Assembly: GCA_022013235.1 (NCBI GenBank)
Contig: JAKLQR010000213.1
Coordinates: forward strand, 1 to 6,109
Direction of reading: 5' to 3'
Length of the DNA stretch: 6,109 nt
Source: Thermodesulfovibrionales bacterium
Lineage (GTDB): Bacteria; Nitrospirota; Thermodesulfovibrionia; Thermodesulfovibrionales; SM23-35
Of the stretch, positions 4,988 to 6,109 are shown one piece after another; position 1 is the first letter of the stretch, and each line of letters begins with the position of its first letter. The position numbers were made by a program, and so were the translations under genes. The notes under the pieces are model-generated. The model had not been told where the DNA came from. It worked only from the letters and a program-made list of their open reading frames with translations, and ran no database searches.

Positions 4988-5786
4988 ATGCCCCCTTCTT
5001 CATAAATATGAAATACTCAATATTTCCCTTTTGCCCTGCAACAGGAGACTCGAATATGCCGGTTGTTTCGAGCCCGGATAATTCAAGCGTTTCCCTGACC
5101 TGGTTCACCGCAGAAAGTCTTTTCTCCTTATCTCTTATTATACCGCCTTTCCCTACCTGACCCTTTCCGACCTCGAACTGCGGTTTTATAAGCGCGAGAA
5201 CTTCACCTCGTTCTTTGAGAAATGCCATTACCGGAGGGACGACCTTGCCGAGGGAAATGAATGATACATCAATGGCGGCCACGTCTACACTACGGTTTTT
5301 CAGCTCTTCAAAGTCCTTCCCCGAAAACCCCTTTTTCCCTCCGGTCCCTGATTCCTCTGCTCCAAAAAACTCCTGATCAAGATACCGTATGTTGGTTCTT
5401 TCCATCACCACCACTCTCGGGTCGTTCCTGAGAGACCATGCAAGCTGTCCATATCCTACATCAATACAGAATAGCTTCTTTGCTCCCCTTTTCAAAAGGC
5501 AGTCTGTAAAACCGCCGGTCGATGATCCGACGTCCATGACTACTTTCCCTTCAACATCTATCTGAAAATAATTTAACGCGGCTTCAAGTTTTAGCCCACC
5601 CCTGCTTACAAAGGGGATGCCATCCCCGGTAAGCGTTATTTGTGAAGTACCATGAACAAATGTGCCGGCTTTCGTTATGCGCTCACCGTTCACGAGAATT
5701 TTGCCCTCCATTATCAGAGCTCTCCCCATCTCACGGCTCTTCACAAGGCCTCTTGCGACTAGCAGGGTGTCCAGTCTCTCTTTCAA
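4977..5786 (-). CDS. tlyA: TlyA-family rRNA 2'-O-methyltransferase (S4 domain + FtsJ-like domain)
   Basis: TlyA proteins use S-adenosylmethionine to 2'-O-methylate cytidines in rRNA; older annotation calls them hemolysin A. The 269 residues show an S4 RNA-binding domain at about 1-60 (RLDTLLVARGL, ALIMEGKILVNG), then SRGGLKLEAAL, and a Rossmann methyltransferase with SAM motif MDVGSSTGGFTDCLLKRGA at about 84-102. The expected K-D-K-E catalytic set is visible as K66, D173 (AIDVSFISL), K201 (LIKPQFEVGKGQVGKGGI) and E257 (GNIEYF). The start is TTG at 5784-5786, which forms a TTGA overlap with the dxs stop; it is chosen because the S4 domain begins at once after it and the next methionine (residue 20) would cut that domain. 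No strong Shine-Dalgarno is seen, so translational coupling to dxs is likely. About 20 extra residues at 142-164 lengthen the region between the SAM motif and D173. The stop is TAG, 11 bases inside the next gene. Confidence 0.95.
   Translation of the reverse strand: MKERLDTLLVARGLVKSREMGRALIMEGKILVNGERITKAGTFVHGTSQITLTGDGIPFVSRGGLKLEAALNYFQIDVEGKVVMDVGSSTGGFTDCLLKRGAKKLFCIDVGYGQLAWSLRNDPRVVVMERTNIRYLDQEFFGAEESGTGGKKGFSGKDFEELKNRSVDVAAIDVSFISLGKVVPPVMAFLKERGEVLALIKPQFEVGKGQVGKGGIIRDKEKRLSAVNQVRETLELSGLETTGIFESPVAGQKGNIEYFIFMKKGAYGR
4994..4998 (-). promoter_or_regulatory. Ribosome binding site of the hypothetical gene, inside tlyA
   Basis: GAAGG on the minus strand, followed by more G residues, six bases before the ATG at 4985-4987. 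It lies in the last codons of tlyA and decides the start of the downstream protein. Confidence 0.6.
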
Positions 5787-6109
5787 AGGCTGAATGAAGG
5801 CTCTTTGTGAAGTGACAGCACAGCCTGGTATATTCCCTCTTCGTCGAGGCCGTACTTCTTTCTCAAATCGTTCTGGTGCCCGTGTTCTATAAATACGTCG
5901 GGGATACCGATCCGCCTTACCCGCACCTGATTGAGTTCTATTTCATTGAAAAACTCAAGGACAGCGCTTCCGAACCCGCCCTTTAATACGTTCTCTTCTA
6001 TCGTGAGCATTTTCGGTACAAGAGACGCTATATTCGATATAAGCCTCCGGTCAATGGGTTTGATGAACCGTGCGTTGACAACCATTACATCGACATCATC
6101 TTTTTCGAG
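5783..6109 (-). CDS. dxs: 1-deoxy-D-xylulose-5-phosphate synthase, C-terminal part (partial, runs off the window)
   Basis: DXS joins pyruvate and glyceraldehyde 3-phosphate in a thiamine-diphosphate-dependent reaction, the first step of the MEP isoprenoid pathway, in the cytoplasm. Only the last 108 residues are here; the frame is open to the window edge at 6109, so the ATG at 6083-6085 is an internal methionine and not the start. The visible part is the transketolase C-terminal domain: NARFIKPID, then TIEENVLKGGFGSAVLE, then RRIGIPDVFIEHG, and the terminal LRKKYGLDEEGI, all in the order expected for the DXS tail. The gene ends with TGA at 5783-5785, which overlaps the TTG start of tlyA. The pair dxs-tlyA is a common bacterial neighbourhood. 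The thiamine-binding and catalytic N-terminal domains are outside the window, so activity cannot be judged, but family assignment is firm. Confidence 0.95.
   Translation of the reverse strand, partial: LEKDDVDVMVVNARFIKPIDRRLISNIASLVPKMLTIEENVLKGGFGSAVLEFFNEIELNQVRVRRIGIPDVFIEHGHQNDLRKKYGLDEEGIYQAVLSLHKEPSFSL

Noticed and set aside
1..6109. Mobile element, CRISPR array, tRNA or rRNA genes, defence system
   Set aside because: No transposase, integrase, direct repeat array, tRNA-like cloverleaf or toxin-antitoxin pair was seen on either strand; the gene-dense single-strand layout is that of an ordinary chromosomal operon region.

Overview
The window reads as one stretch of a compact bacterial chromosome. 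All eight genes lie on the minus strand and are packed with gaps of 56 bp or less, four of the seven junctions being overlaps or coupled in effect. Transcription runs from position 6109 towards 1. The MEP isoprenoid gene dxs next to tlyA, a short FmdB-type zinc ribbon protein and the general protein texture suggest a Gram-negative environmental bacterium of the Nitrospirota or Desulfobacterota kind. That placement is an impression from remembered protein style, not a computed result. Base composition looks moderate and even, and no mobile element, tRNA, rRNA or CRISPR array was seen.

Region by region, in transcription order. (1) 6109-4313, housekeeping block: the 3' end of dxs (1-deoxyxylulose-5-phosphate synthase), then tlyA (S4 domain plus FtsJ-type rRNA 2'-O-methyltransferase) starting at a TTG inside the dxs stop, then an unrecognised helical-repeat-like protein whose start lies inside the end of tlyA. 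(2) 4256-1282, polyamine block: a fold-type III PLP decarboxylase of the ornithine decarboxylase kind, a canonical spermidine synthase (speE), and a second, clearly different aminopropyltransferase that resembles thermospermine synthase (ACL5-like). (3) 1230-134: an FmdB-family zinc ribbon protein with a low-complexity charged tail, coupled by TGATG to a TIM-barrel sugar-phosphate isomerase/epimerase-like protein. (4) 133-1: a short non-coding tail with weak inverted repeats.

The polyamine block is the coherent system. The decarboxylase would make putrescine from ornithine (or cadaverine from lysine), the first aminopropyltransferase would make spermidine, and the second would add another aminopropyl group to give a longer polyamine, possibly thermospermine or spermine. 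S-adenosylmethionine decarboxylase, needed to supply the aminopropyl donor, is not in the window and must be elsewhere. Possible regulatory sites sit in the gaps: a sigma70-like promoter just before the decarboxylase, a 14-bp perfect palindrome between decarboxylase and speE, and an extended -10 promoter followed by a 12-bp perfect palindrome and a strong Shine-Dalgarno before fmdB.
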